From the IMG/VR virus record IMGVR_UViG_3300005613_002608, positions 1 to 30,578 of that record: a stretch of 30,578 nucleotides of DNA. One strand, 5' to 3'. The position numbers were made by a program, and so were the translations under genes. The DNA is from a virus. The notes under the pieces are model-generated. The model worked only from the letters and a program-made list of their open reading frames with translations. It was not told the origin of the DNA and searched no databases. Shown here piece by piece: positions 17,842-24,967 of the stretch (positions are counted from its first letter, which is position 1; each line of letters starts with the position of its first letter).

Positions 17842-18010
17842 CTTTTTTGATCTCCAATGTTAGCGCTTCATACAAGTATGTATGTAAGCTATTCACATCC
17901 GGGTTATTCCCTGCATGCAGATTAACATCAAATATCAGGCGCAAACTCTTATCCCCGGATACCAGGGCCTTGATCTCAGCTTTCTTCAATTCTACTTCGC
18001 GTATCTTCAT
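17828..18010 (-). CDS. Small unknown protein, first gene of the late operon (60 aa)
   Basis: Unrecognised small soluble protein beginning MKIREVELKKAEIKAL. The ATG at 18008-18010 has SD GGAG 5 bases upstream, whereas an ATG 9 bases earlier (18017-18019) has only the terminator's T-tract before it, so the shorter form is preferred. It is the first gene after the leader that contains the intrinsic terminator 18022-18062, so its messenger must come from read-through or antitermination. It overlaps the next gene by 14 bases. No family suggested. Confidence 0.55.
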   Translation of the reverse strand: MKIREVELKKAEIKALVSGDKSLRLIFDVNLHAGNNPDVNSLHTYLYEALTLEIKKDECN

Positions 18011-18021
18011 AAGCTCCATAT

Positions 18022-18062
18022 AAAAAAAAAGAACGCCAGTTCCTTTTACAGAACCGGCGCTC
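18022..18062 (-). terminator. Strong intrinsic terminator/attenuator before the late operon
   Basis: On the minus strand a 12-bp stem (arms 18051-18062 and 18031-18042, two G-U wobbles, 8-base loop) is followed by nine T residues (18030 to 18022). It would end transcription from the accessory operon and also from the promoter at 18110-18138, which lies upstream of it. The first late gene starts only about 12 bases beyond it, with no promoter in between, so it looks like an attenuator of the late operon. Confidence 0.85.
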
Positions 18063-18066
18063 TCCG

Positions 18067-18082
18067 ATCCAAGAGATTAAGA
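18067..18082. repeat. 16-base inverted-repeat partner of 30158-30173
   Basis: ATCCAAGAGATTAAGA on the plus strand here is identical to the minus strand at 30158-30173. Both genes sets are read from the minus strand, so the two leader RNAs would carry perfectly complementary 16-base segments. Flanking bases do not extend the exact match, but the neighbourhoods share weaker similarity (GCTTA, ATATAC and CACTATAT in the same order). Confidence 0.8.
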
Positions 18083-18109
18083 GTGGGAGTTACCCAGCTT
18101 AATACCTAA

Positions 18110-18138
18110 AATATACACTATATAGTATTAATTGTCAA
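18110..18138 (-). promoter_or_regulatory. Consensus sigma70-type promoter (late leader)
   Basis: Minus-strand -35 box TTGACA at 18133-18138, 17-base spacer, -10 box TATATT at 18110-18115. Expected start near 18103, giving a leader of about 80 bases that ends at the terminator 18022-18062. The -35 box overlaps the stop codon of the last accessory gene. It belongs to the host polymerase type. Confidence 0.8.
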
Positions 18139-18290
18139 GTCCACCACAATATTTTACGCCACCAGGGTTTCTTAACTGGCTTTTTGATACTCTCAACCCC
18201 AGGAATATAGGCTGTTTTACGCTTTTTGCTTTTTGGTTTCTTTACAGCAGGATGTCTGCCGAAAGCGCCCTTCGTTGCCTTTCTATTCAT
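18135..18290 (-). CDS. Small very basic protein (51 aa), last accessory gene
   Basis: Unrecognised protein beginning MNRKATKGAFGRHPAVKKPK with about one third Lys/Arg and a Trp-rich end (KKPWWRKILWWT). The ATG (18288-18290) overlaps the stop of the membrane protein as ATGA, so this start is chosen over an upstream in-frame ATG with no SD. Its stop codon lies within the -35 box of the late promoter. The charge suggests nucleic-acid or membrane-surface binding; nothing firmer can be said. Confidence 0.55.
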   Translation of the reverse strand: MNRKATKGAFGRHPAVKKPKSKKRKTAYIPGVESIKKPVKKPWWRKILWWT

Positions 18291-18808
18291 ATTATACTCA
18301 CCGCCCCTAAGATTATACCGTATAACCAGCAAGCCCACCACCAGGTATCTTTAGGACACCATACTTTAACATCTCCGATTCGGGTACAACCATTCCATCC
18401 CCACTTCAAGCCATTGCTTAGCCATGAGATCAAACAGAAGCCCAAACCGGATCCTATCAGGGCTACTCCAGCCATGATCCATTTACATTGAAATAGTTGT
18501 ATAGCCATTGGATATAAACCGCAGATCAAACCATTACAGAATAAGATCAGCCATCCCAGGATCTTATTTCTTTCCTGCTGAGTATTCGGATCCGGCCAGA
18601 TTAGCTTGATCCCCATATCATAGAATAACGCTTGATAGATATAGAACATACTGGCCAGGATTAGCAATCCCCACCAGGGTACACCGATCACAAGCCCAAT
18701 CAATACAGATACTATAGAAATTAGAACACCCCTTCTCCATCTACCGAAATACTTTTCTCCGCCGATCGCCCAGGCAAAGCCCATTAGTACCATTAGTATA
18801 TACTTCAT
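18287..18808 (-). CDS. Multispan membrane protein (173 aa)
   Basis: An N-terminal hydrophobic segment (MKYILMVLMGFAWAIGG) is followed by FGRWRRG and about four more hydrophobic helices, near residues 28-62, 83-108, 112-132 and 152-173, with several Trp and Gly. No catalytic motif is evident. It follows the GT-C-like enzyme and the Cys-rich protein in one translationally coupled string (ATGA at both ends; SD AAGGAG). It could be a carrier or flippase for a lipid-linked sugar, by analogy to GtrA, or a holin-like protein; neither is shown by the sequence. Confidence 0.6.
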   Translation of the reverse strand: MKYILMVLMGFAWAIGGEKYFGRWRRGVLISIVSVLIGLVIGVPWWGLLILASMFYIYQALFYDMGIKLIWPDPNTQQERNKILGWLILFCNGLICGLYPMAIQLFQCKWIMAGVALIGSGLGFCLISWLSNGLKWGWNGCTRIGDVKVWCPKDTWWWACWLYGIILGAVSII

Positions 18809-19008
18809 TTTGGCTCCTTCAGGTTACTAAACTTAAAACAAGTATCGCACTTCTTATCTTTATTCAGGCAGTTCTTGATACAGATCCCTACCCGGAAATT
18901 CCCCCTACTCTTAGGGCCACCGGAAGGCTTCAGATCATATTCTTCCCGCATACCTTCAATAAAATCTTTACCGCCAAACTTGATCTTTTCTTTCTTTATC
19001 TCAGTAAT
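18805..19008 (-). CDS. Small Cys-rich protein, possible AUU start (67 aa)
   Basis: An open frame of 67 codons fills the gap between the GT-C-like gene and the membrane protein, ending in an ATGA overlap with the latter. It has no ATG, GTG or TTG near its beginning; the SD AAGGGAG lies 6 bases before an ATT (19006-19008) in the right frame, giving the start ...TEIKKEKIKFGG. The first in-frame ATG is about 18 codons later and has no SD. The C-terminal half has C-x3-C-x6-C-x2-C (CIKNCLNKDKKCDTC), a probable metal-binding knuckle. It overlaps the previous gene by 13 bases. Reality of the gene is supported by the perfect coupling downstream; the start is uncertain. Confidence 0.55.
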   Translation of the reverse strand: MTEIKKEKIKFGGKDFIEGMREEYDLKPSGGPKSRGNFRVGICIKNCLNKDKKCDTCFKFSNLKEPK

Positions 19009-20321
19009 TGGTATCTCCCTTGCTTATATTCTTTCAAAAGATGTTCGGACAATTTCTCCTGGCCCTTGATCACATTCTCATTCGCTTCTTTCATGTACTT
19101 AACTGATTCATCATTCTGTTTCAGATGTCTAAGGACTACAGCGATATTATACAAGATCTTGTACTCTTTAGGGCTGAGCATCTTAGCCATTACCCAGCAG
19201 TTAAGCGCTTCCCGGATAGCCTGCTGCTGCCATCTCTTATGCGCCCGGACAAACCAGCAATACCAGGCTGCTGAATCTTCATTAACAGATCGCTCTATAA
19301 GCCAGTAATCATCGGTATATGCGGGTAAGTATGTCTGAAGCCGGCCTACATAATATCCAAAGAACATAGCCAGGATCGGCAGCGGGAATATATTAGCTAA
19401 GGCATACATGATCCCTATGTTAGCTGTATATACATATCTCTCAGCGATCTCTTGCTGCATCCTGAATAAATTTAGATACGGCGCGATACTACATGAGTAC
19501 CAGAAGATCCCCCAGGATACCGGAGTCCAGTTCCATATAGCTGAATAGATCAAGTATCCTATCAGAGCCAAACCTACATAGAAAAATACATCTTTCTTCC
19601 TGGCGCGTTTAGCCATAATTTCATTACCAGCCCCCGCCCCGGATTGCATAAAACTATGATACCAGGTAACAGCCCAGGGTACAATCGCTATACAGAAATA
19701 CCAGCCGTAGATCTTTATCGCTACAATGATCTTCGCCCAGGATAGCTTCCTATCAAAATCTACTACTTCATTACCCCGGCGGGTTTTTACTTCTTGCTTC
19801 AAATGCTTCCAATGCAGCGCCCATACAATCGGAAGGAATAGTACCAGATACCATTGCCCTGATCCTACGAATCCTATCGGGGCAAATAGAGCCGTAGGAT
19901 GTACTGTTGCGGCTATCATAGCAGGAAGCCCAAAGTATCCGCTTGTCTTTGCCATCATTAGAAACAGCGCACACCACGCGTAATGTCTGCCGCTTATCCA
20001 TACTGCCCCCTGATTGTTTATTGGATTTACAACAAATAAGAGAGATGCTGCAAAGCTGATATTATTAGCCCCAAGACCGAGATATATAAATACACAACAA
20101 ATGCCATGCACAGCAATGCTAATGCCATGATCAAGTTTAGGATTACCAGAAGTACTTGATTGCCAGATCCTTTCATCTTTACCTACCTTTTTTTCGTTCC
20201 GCCGGCCTTCCGAAAGCAGATCATCAGATACATATCCATATTTTAATGTCCTGGCATAGAACAGGATCGTAGTAAATATGATTATCGCTATATTCCAAAA
20301 CTGCTCTTGATACCCTTCCAT
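18996..20321 (-). CDS. GT-C/TMTC-like membrane glycosyltransferase with TPR-like tail (441 aa)
   Basis: Predicted polytopic membrane glycosyltransferase that would transfer a sugar from a polyprenyl-phosphate donor on the outer face of the membrane. The first helix (9-24) is followed by YGYVSDDL (28-35), whose DD is the usual catalytic position of GT-C enzymes in the first outer loop. LLFVVNPINNQGAVWISGRH (94-113) closely follows the TMTC/PMT-like pattern 'LLFavHP..tE.vaWisGR'. QEIAERYVYT (290-299) matches the conserved 'q.iaeRYlYlp' segment. About eight to ten hydrophobic segments lie between 9 and 325. Residues about 350-415 are soluble and TPR-like (ALNCWVMAKML, ILYNIAVVLRHLKQND). The gene overlaps the previous one by 34 bases and has a weak SD. 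Confidence 0.7.
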   Translation of the reverse strand: MEGYQEQFWNIAIIIFTTILFYARTLKYGYVSDDLLSEGRRNEKKVGKDERIWQSSTSGNPKLDHGISIAVHGICCVFIYLGLGANNISFAASLLFVVNPINNQGAVWISGRHYAWCALFLMMAKTSGYFGLPAMIAATVHPTALFAPIGFVGSGQWYLVLFLPIVWALHWKHLKQEVKTRRGNEVVDFDRKLSWAKIIVAIKIYGWYFCIAIVPWAVTWYHSFMQSGAGAGNEIMAKRARKKDVFFYVGLALIGYLIYSAIWNWTPVSWGIFWYSCSIAPYLNLFRMQQEIAERYVYTANIGIMYALANIFPLPILAMFFGYYVGRLQTYLPAYTDDYWLIERSVNEDSAAWYCWFVRAHKRWQQQAIREALNCWVMAKMLSPKEYKILYNIAVVLRHLKQNDESVKYMKEANENVIKGQEKLSEHLLKEYKQGRYQLLR

Positions 20322-21256
20322 ATATAGATCACATCTTCCTTTGTCTTTATGTCGCGTAATTTATTTATCCAGAAATCCGGGTAATATGCTGCATGATATA
20401 TCCTGGGTACAAAATCTTTCGCCCTACTACATGGAAGCTCATCCGGTACTGTATATACTGATGCCTGAGCTGTCTTACATATCCCCTTGCGCAGCAAATG
20501 ATGTACTAACTCCAGAGTCCGGATACTATCATCTTCACGCTCCCAGGGATACCCAAACATTACAGCTACATGCGGCTCCAGGCCTGCTGCTTCTGCTTCT
20601 ATCAGCTCATCTACCGCCTTATGAATATCCGTACCCTTATTGATCCTATCCAAAGTATCCTGGCTGGCACTCTCCAGGCCATATAATAACATACGACATC
20701 CGGCTTCTTTCATCTTCTCGTAGTCCGGATCCGTACCAAAGCGCATATTACAGCTAAACTTAATATCTATCTGCTGGAGCTGCCATAAAAAACTATCACG
20801 CCATTGGCCTGTAGGTAAACTTGCAGCATCATCAAAGATCTCCCTATACCCCAGGCGCTTGCAATGTCGGATCTCTGCGATCACATCATGTACAGTACGC
20901 TCAGTATATTTACCGCCGCACTCCTTGCAGAATGTACACTTACCCCACCAGCATCCACCGGCTGATTGGATATAAGTACCGGGATTATATTTATAGTTAC
21001 CGTTAGCCTGATACTTAGGATCATCTGCCTTAGTTAAGATCCTATCCGGAGCCGGCAAGCTCTCAAACGGTATCCCTTCAATCTCCGTTACTACTTTATC
21101 AAAAGCATCTTCGTAGCAGGCTTCATCCCAGGTGATCTCATGGCCCAGCATCTTATTCCAGGTAGCTTCCATCGCCAGATGTACCGGCCAGATCCATCGT
21201 TTCTTCTCACGCTGGCGCTGCTGGCTATATGGATGCGGCTTATATAAGATCTTCAT
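20288..21256 (-). CDS. Radical SAM enzyme, B12-type-like catalytic domain (322 aa)
   Basis: Predicted iron-sulfur radical SAM enzyme. The cluster motif GGCWWGKCTFCKEC (C102, C107, C110) has spacing CX4CX2C rather than the usual CX3CX2C, as also seen in some BchE-like and RiPP-maturase relatives. It is followed by EIFDDAASLPTG (139-150), RMLLYGLESASQDTLDRINK (188-207) and FGYPWE (234-239), which are typical of the HpnJ/BchE-type B12-dependent subgroup. The N-terminus (about 95 residues) is too short for a full cobalamin-binding domain. Start ATG 21254-21256 overlaps the methyltransferase stop (ATGA) and has SD AAGGGG; an upstream in-frame start lacks one. Substrate unknown. Confidence 0.8.
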   Translation of the reverse strand: MKILYKPHPYSQQRQREKKRWIWPVHLAMEATWNKMLGHEITWDEACYEDAFDKVVTEIEGIPFESLPAPDRILTKADDPKYQANGNYKYNPGTYIQSAGGCWWGKCTFCKECGGKYTERTVHDVIAEIRHCKRLGYREIFDDAASLPTGQWRDSFLWQLQQIDIKFSCNMRFGTDPDYEKMKEAGCRMLLYGLESASQDTLDRINKGTDIHKAVDELIEAEAAGLEPHVAVMFGYPWEREDDSIRTLELVHHLLRKGICKTAQASVYTVPDELPCSRAKDFVPRIYHAAYYPDFWINKLRDIKTKEDVIYIWKGIKSSFGI

Positions 21257-21807
21257 AGCTTGATCCCCTTCCAGATCACTTCCCGGCATTGGATCGGGCT
21301 GATATTCTCCCATAAGCGCGGGTTAATACTTATCAACATATTCACAAACTTATCCACAATCTTAATAATCGGGATCGCCCACTTAGGCAGATTCCCTTCT
21401 GCATCCGGATCTTCATACCACCATCTGAGCTGCTGCTCTACTGTCTTGAACATAGGATCTCTGAACATATACCAGGGCTTAGCAAGGTAATCGTCAAAGG
21501 TGCTGTATGAATATGTCCGGTAATGCCCCAGGCATCCTACGCTGGTAATATGTGAAGCATGCGGAGCTGAGATCCTAAGAAATCCACCCGGCTTCAGGAT
21601 CCTGTAACATTCAGCTATAAACTTCTCCTGATCCGGGAAATGTTCCATAATATGCGATGCATAGATGCCATCTATCGTTTCAGATCTCCAAAACCAGGGA
21701 TGCTTTGCCAGATCCGTAACAATATCTATGCCTGGATACCTTGTAATATCTACATTTACAGCATCAGGCCTTAACTTTTTGCCTGCGCCCAGATTTAATA
21801 TGGTCAT
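21253..21807 (-). CDS. SAM-dependent methyltransferase, class I (184 aa)
   Basis: Methyltransferase-11-like protein. Motif I is LNLGAGKKLRP (4-14); a second acidic position follows in VNVDITRYPGIDIV; IYASHIMEHF (48-57) and ILKPGGFLRISAPH (69-82) are motifs typical of the family. Short class I enzymes of this kind are common in glycan clusters, methylating sugars or regulating chain length. The start (21805-21807, SD AGGAG) lies 44 bases inside the preceding epimerase gene, and the end overlaps the next gene as ATGA. Acceptor unknown. Confidence 0.85.
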   Translation of the reverse strand: MTILNLGAGKKLRPDAVNVDITRYPGIDIVTDLAKHPWFWRSETIDGIYASHIMEHFPDQEKFIAECYRILKPGGFLRISAPHASHITSVGCLGHYRTYSYSTFDDYLAKPWYMFRDPMFKTVEQQLRWWYEDPDAEGNLPKWAIPIIKIVDKFVNMLISINPRLWENISPIQCREVIWKGIKL

Positions 21808-22267
21808 ATATCTCCTTGCATAGATCTTTAATATTGCCCTTGTTGATCTTGCCAGGCCTTATATACTTAGCATTTAATTGATATTTATCTATATGTTTTT
21901 CTGCCATGCGCTTATATCTTCCGTAGGTAGTATCCAATCTTTCCGCTGCATCACTTGATACAAAGAGCGCCGGTATCCCCTGATCATCCAAATAGTTCAA
22001 CAGCTCAATAGTTCTATGTACATTCAACCAATATGATTCCAGCTTCTCATCTTCACAAAATTGGATCTTAGCATAAGCTGATAATATAACTACATAATCA
22101 AAAGACTTCCAGATCTTAGGAGAATTTTCCCGGAGATCAAAATGGAAGTAGCCATCTTCAAAGCATTTATTATTACACCAGGATCCCATAACTTTCTCGC
22201 CCTTTTTATCCAGATACTTAAATAACGCCCGGCCGATATACCCTGAAGCTCCACATATACCTATCAT
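21764..22267 (-). CDS. Short NAD-dependent epimerase/dehydratase, RmlD-like (167 aa)
   Basis: Rossmann-fold sugar-nucleotide enzyme. GASGYIG (6-12) is the dinucleotide loop, VSSD (104-107) and YGRYK (115-119) are the catalytic Ser and YxxxK of extended SDR enzymes, and YIRPGK (about 135-140) follows as usual. At 167 residues it lacks most of the C-terminal substrate domain of normal family members (about 280-320 aa), yet the frame is intact, so this may be a natural minimal form. The ATG at 22265-22267 (SD GGGGAG) is preferred over the TTG two codons upstream and overlaps the previous stop as TGATG. Confidence 0.75.
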   Translation of the reverse strand: MIGICGASGYIGRALFKYLDKKGEKVMGSWCNNKCFEDGYFHFDLRENSPKIWKSFDYVVILSAYAKIQFCEDEKLESYWLNVHRTIELLNYLDDQGIPALFVSSDAAERLDTTYGRYKRMAEKHIDKYQLNAKYIRPGKINKGNIKDLCKEIYDHIKSGRRQKVKA

Positions 22268-23307
22268 CAGCAAAACTCCCCATGTTCTATCATAAGATAT
22301 TCTAAGATCATTCTATTCGTACAATCAGTTATACAATGATGGTTACAATCCCTGGAAGGATCTATCTTATAGAATTTACTATCGCCATCATACCAAAACT
22401 TCCGGAAGCTCTGATCCTTGATGGATCCCAGGAGTCCGGTATCTTTATTATAAGCCTTATCATGACAAGCGTACACATTCTGATCTGCGCCTATGATCGG
22501 CAGGATCTGTATATATGGACACCAGTTATAATGCTTCTCGAACCCGGAAAGCTGCGCATGATATGAATCATATACCTTGATCCCTTCATCGTATAACTTA
22601 TCCATCTGTTCCTGGACTAAGGGCCTAAGCGCAAAGTGTATATCATTATTAGTCTGCGAATCGTTACTTACTATACATGGAGAGATCTTAATAGACTTAA
22701 CTCCCAGATCATGTACCATCTTCACCAGGTCGTATATATGAGTCGCGTTATCGCCATCTACTATAATGTTTACTCCCAGGACACAATTCCCCGGATTAGC
22801 CGCAGCAAACTCTATGTTCTTCATAAGCTGATCAAAATCTTCCGGCTTACACTTCCGATACTTAGAATAACTATCCCGATCCCATCCATCCATACTGATC
22901 CGTACCCAGCTGCATGTATCCATAGCTATCCGGAGCAGCGCATCTTTTAATAGTACACCATTAGTCAGGATCGCTGTAGAGATCCCCAGAGAGCTACATT
23001 TTTCCAGTATGTCCATCAAGCCCTTATATAGCAATGGTTCCCCACCACCAGAGAATGTAAGAGCCTTAACTCCCATAGCTCCGCAATCATCTATGATCTC
23101 ATGCATCTTCTCCAGCGGAATCTCATCCTGGACTTGCATATCCTTACCCAGCTGGCCATAACTATTCTGGTATGAACAGTATGAGCAGTTATGATTACAC
23201 CGGTTAGTCGGCTTTATCCGTATATGGATCGGTTCGGTGATCTCGCCATCGGCAAAACTATCTAATTTACGCGGATGATGTAGCGCCTTCAGTTTAGAAT
23301 AATACAT
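22267..23307 (-). CDS. Radical SAM/SPASM-type enzyme (346 aa)
   Basis: Cluster motif RCNHNCSYC (C37, C41, C44) and SAM-binding SGGGEPLL (86-93), followed by TNGVLL and WVRISMDG, are standard for the MoaA/PqqE-like branch. The last 85 residues hold many cysteines (WCPY, YACHDKAYN, RDCNHHCITDC), consistent with a SPASM-like auxiliary cluster domain. Such enzymes modify peptides or sugars (for example aminoglycoside or anaerobic sulfatase maturation). Next to sugar enzymes, radical oxidation or epimerisation of a sugar is one possibility. SD AGGAGAG; 9 bases after the previous gene. Confidence 0.85.
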   Translation of the reverse strand: MYYSKLKALHHPRKLDSFADGEITEPIHIRIKPTNRCNHNCSYCSYQNSYGQLGKDMQVQDEIPLEKMHEIIDDCGAMGVKALTFSGGGEPLLYKGLMDILEKCSSLGISTAILTNGVLLKDALLRIAMDTCSWVRISMDGWDRDSYSKYRKCKPEDFDQLMKNIEFAAANPGNCVLGVNIIVDGDNATHIYDLVKMVHDLGVKSIKISPCIVSNDSQTNNDIHFALRPLVQEQMDKLYDEGIKVYDSYHAQLSGFEKHYNWCPYIQILPIIGADQNVYACHDKAYNKDTGLLGSIKDQSFRKFWYDGDSKFYKIDPSRDCNHHCITDCTNRMILEYLMIEHGEFC

Positions 23308-23316
23308 CGCTCTCCT

Positions 23317-23937
23317 TTATTTGAAAAACAAAAATTCCCAATCGCCTTTATAGCCCCATTCTTCAAACAGAAATTCCCATTCCTTCGGCTGGAAAAACTG
23401 TTCACATGTCAATGTCCAGCATTGTAGATTGAATAACTCCCGGATATTCCGGTACGAATCTACGGTTATATAACTATTCTTCGCTCCATTCTGGAAATAT
23501 CGTAGCATAACCTTCAATTCCGGCAGCTTCAAGTTATGCAGCGTACCCAGGGAAAGTATCAAGTCAAAGCTATCATGCGGATCCGGCCGCTTAATAGGGA
23601 TGACCGCATTGTCCAGCGCATACTTGGATACATCATATCCATAGACTTCACACCCGCATAGATCCTTTAGCTCCTTTAATAGAAAGCCCTTAGCACATCC
23701 GAAATCCATCACCCGGCTTTTATCTGTCAGATCATACCGATCTATCAGATCCTTAGCTACAGATTTATACCGGCCATCGTAATGATACCCACCGTATCCA
23801 TACCTACGATCACCATCAAAGAAGGCTTCATCAAACTGCCGGGCTATCTTCATACACTTAACTTTATCATCTACCATGCGCGGCAAATACGCCCTATTAG
23901 TTTTAGAATGTAGCTTATTTATTATGTTTACTCTCAT
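23317..23937 (-). CDS. SAM-dependent methyltransferase, class I (206 aa)
   Basis: Motif I is RVMDFGCAKGFLLKEL (75-90), with acidic motif II in VYGYDVSKYAL (about 96-106) and FDLILSLGTLHNLKLPEL as the later conserved strand. The N-terminal 60 residues are Arg/Tyr/Gly-rich (FFDGDRRYGYGGYHYDGR). This layout is common among methyltransferases of O-antigen and phage glycan clusters. The ATG 23935-23937 has SD AAGGA; an in-frame TTG 36 bases upstream lacks one. The 60 bases before it hold a possible GGGGCT/GGCCCC hairpin. Substrate unknown. Confidence 0.82.
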   Translation of the reverse strand: MRVNIINKLHSKTNRAYLPRMVDDKVKCMKIARQFDEAFFDGDRRYGYGGYHYDGRYKSVAKDLIDRYDLTDKSRVMDFGCAKGFLLKELKDLCGCEVYGYDVSKYALDNAVIPIKRPDPHDSFDLILSLGTLHNLKLPELKVMLRYFQNGAKNSYITVDSYRNIRELFNLQCWTLTCEQFFQPKEWEFLFEEWGYKGDWEFLFFK

Positions 23938-23998
23938 AGTTTCCTTCTGGGGCCAGGCAGGATCCTTCCACAAACCCCTTTCATTTTAGGCCCAGCCC

Positions 23999-24967
23999 CT
24001 ATAATTTTTCTATCGCCTGATCATAAGAATAGAACCAGTTATAGAACCGGCGGCGGATCCAATATGGCAGCTTCATTATCCCCCAAAGCGCGATCTGAGC
24101 CTTCCATCTGGCTTTTACGCTCCATATACCGCTTTCTAAGGCCCTTTGATACGCGAAATTGCCTGTAGTTTCGCCTTTATTCGTTAAGATCCCCTTATAA
24201 AACTCCTTATGGACATCGCATGCCTGCTTAACTTTCTGATTATTACTGACTGCGCCAAAGCTATTAGGATAAGATCTGTATGTAGCCAGATGTTCACCCA
24301 GGTTCACAAAGCCCTTAGCAAAAACTTGAGTAAAAGAATATAGGCAATCAAAGCAGGCTTCAGTATATTTACCAGCGCCTTCCCAGCATGTAAGTACCCA
24401 TTCGCGCTTAATCACTATACCACATTGATTTATATTCTTAGCAAAGCCGGCCTTAAAGATCTTGACCGCGTAATCCGGAGAGATATAAGAAGTGAATGGA
24501 AAGAGAGTACGCTCATAGACTTCACCTTCCCGGATCACCTGAGCATTACATGTAAATACTTCTACCAGGCTATACTTCTGGATCGCATCTCGCATACGCC
24601 ACATATAGTCTGTGCGCGGGTAATCATCAGCGCTAAAGCAGGCCACATATTCGCTCTTAGCCTTCTGGCATCCAGCTACAAAGGCCCCGAATGGACTCTG
24701 CTGGCCCTGATTTATGATGATCTCAAAGTCGTACTGCTTCTTCAGATCCGTTAAAAGCGCCAGGCTCTCATCAGTAGATCTATCATCTACTACGATAAAC
24801 TCATCCGGCTTCTGCTTAGCGATCCTTCTAACCGCATCTATCAGGAACCGGCTATCATTATAGTTACAGAGTACCGCTGCTATTTTCTTAGGTATATTAT
24901 CGCCCTTATGAATATCAGCATGTACAGCTTGATCGACATTATCGGATGTTTTATTAGCTGTTTCCAT
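23999..24967 (-). CDS. Family-2 glycosyltransferase (322 aa)
   Basis: GT-A fold inverting transferase. The fold starts at KKIAAVLCNYND (27-38) with FIVVDDRSTDES (57-68) binding the nucleotide and FSADDYPRTD (111-120) supplying the metal-binding DD. The C-terminal half has aromatic helices (MKLPYWIRRRFYNWFYSYD), perhaps membrane-associated. The first 26 residues lie outside the fold and overlap the preceding glycosyltransferase gene by 88 bases, so a later non-ATG start cannot be excluded, although METANKTSDN has a good SD (GGAG). Donor and acceptor unknown. Confidence 0.85.
   Translation of the reverse strand: METANKTSDNVDQAVHADIHKGDNIPKKIAAVLCNYNDSRFLIDAVRRIAKQKPDEFIVVDDRSTDESLALLTDLKKQYDFEIIINQGQQSPFGAFVAGCQKAKSEYVACFSADDYPRTDYMWRMRDAIQKYSLVEVFTCNAQVIREGEVYERTLFPFTSYISPDYAVKIFKAGFAKNINQCGIVIKREWVLTCWEGAGKYTEACFDCLYSFTQVFAKGFVNLGEHLATYRSYPNSFGAVSNNQKVKQACDVHKEFYKGILTNKGETTGNFAYQRALESGIWSVKARWKAQIALWGIMKLPYWIRRRFYNWFYSYDQAIEKL

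Larger units (their letters stand above)
18022..18103 (-). ncRNA. Predicted ~80-base leader or small RNA between promoter and terminator
   Basis: The interval from the predicted start (about 18103) to the end of the T-tract would yield a short terminated RNA. It contains a small GGG/CCC hairpin near 18084-18096, the segment complementary to the right-hand leader (18067-18082), and the terminator stem. It holds no convincing reading frame with an SD. Whether it is a free small RNA or the attenuated start of the late messenger cannot be told from sequence. Confidence 0.45.

Noticed and set aside
18132-18491. Plus-strand open frames across the junction
   Set aside because: They mirror the minus-strand membrane and basic protein genes, which are supported by ATGA coupling and SD sites.
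23938-23998. A 16-codon leader peptide before the methyltransferase
   Set aside because: The frame overlaps the next ATG neatly but has no SD and only chance length.
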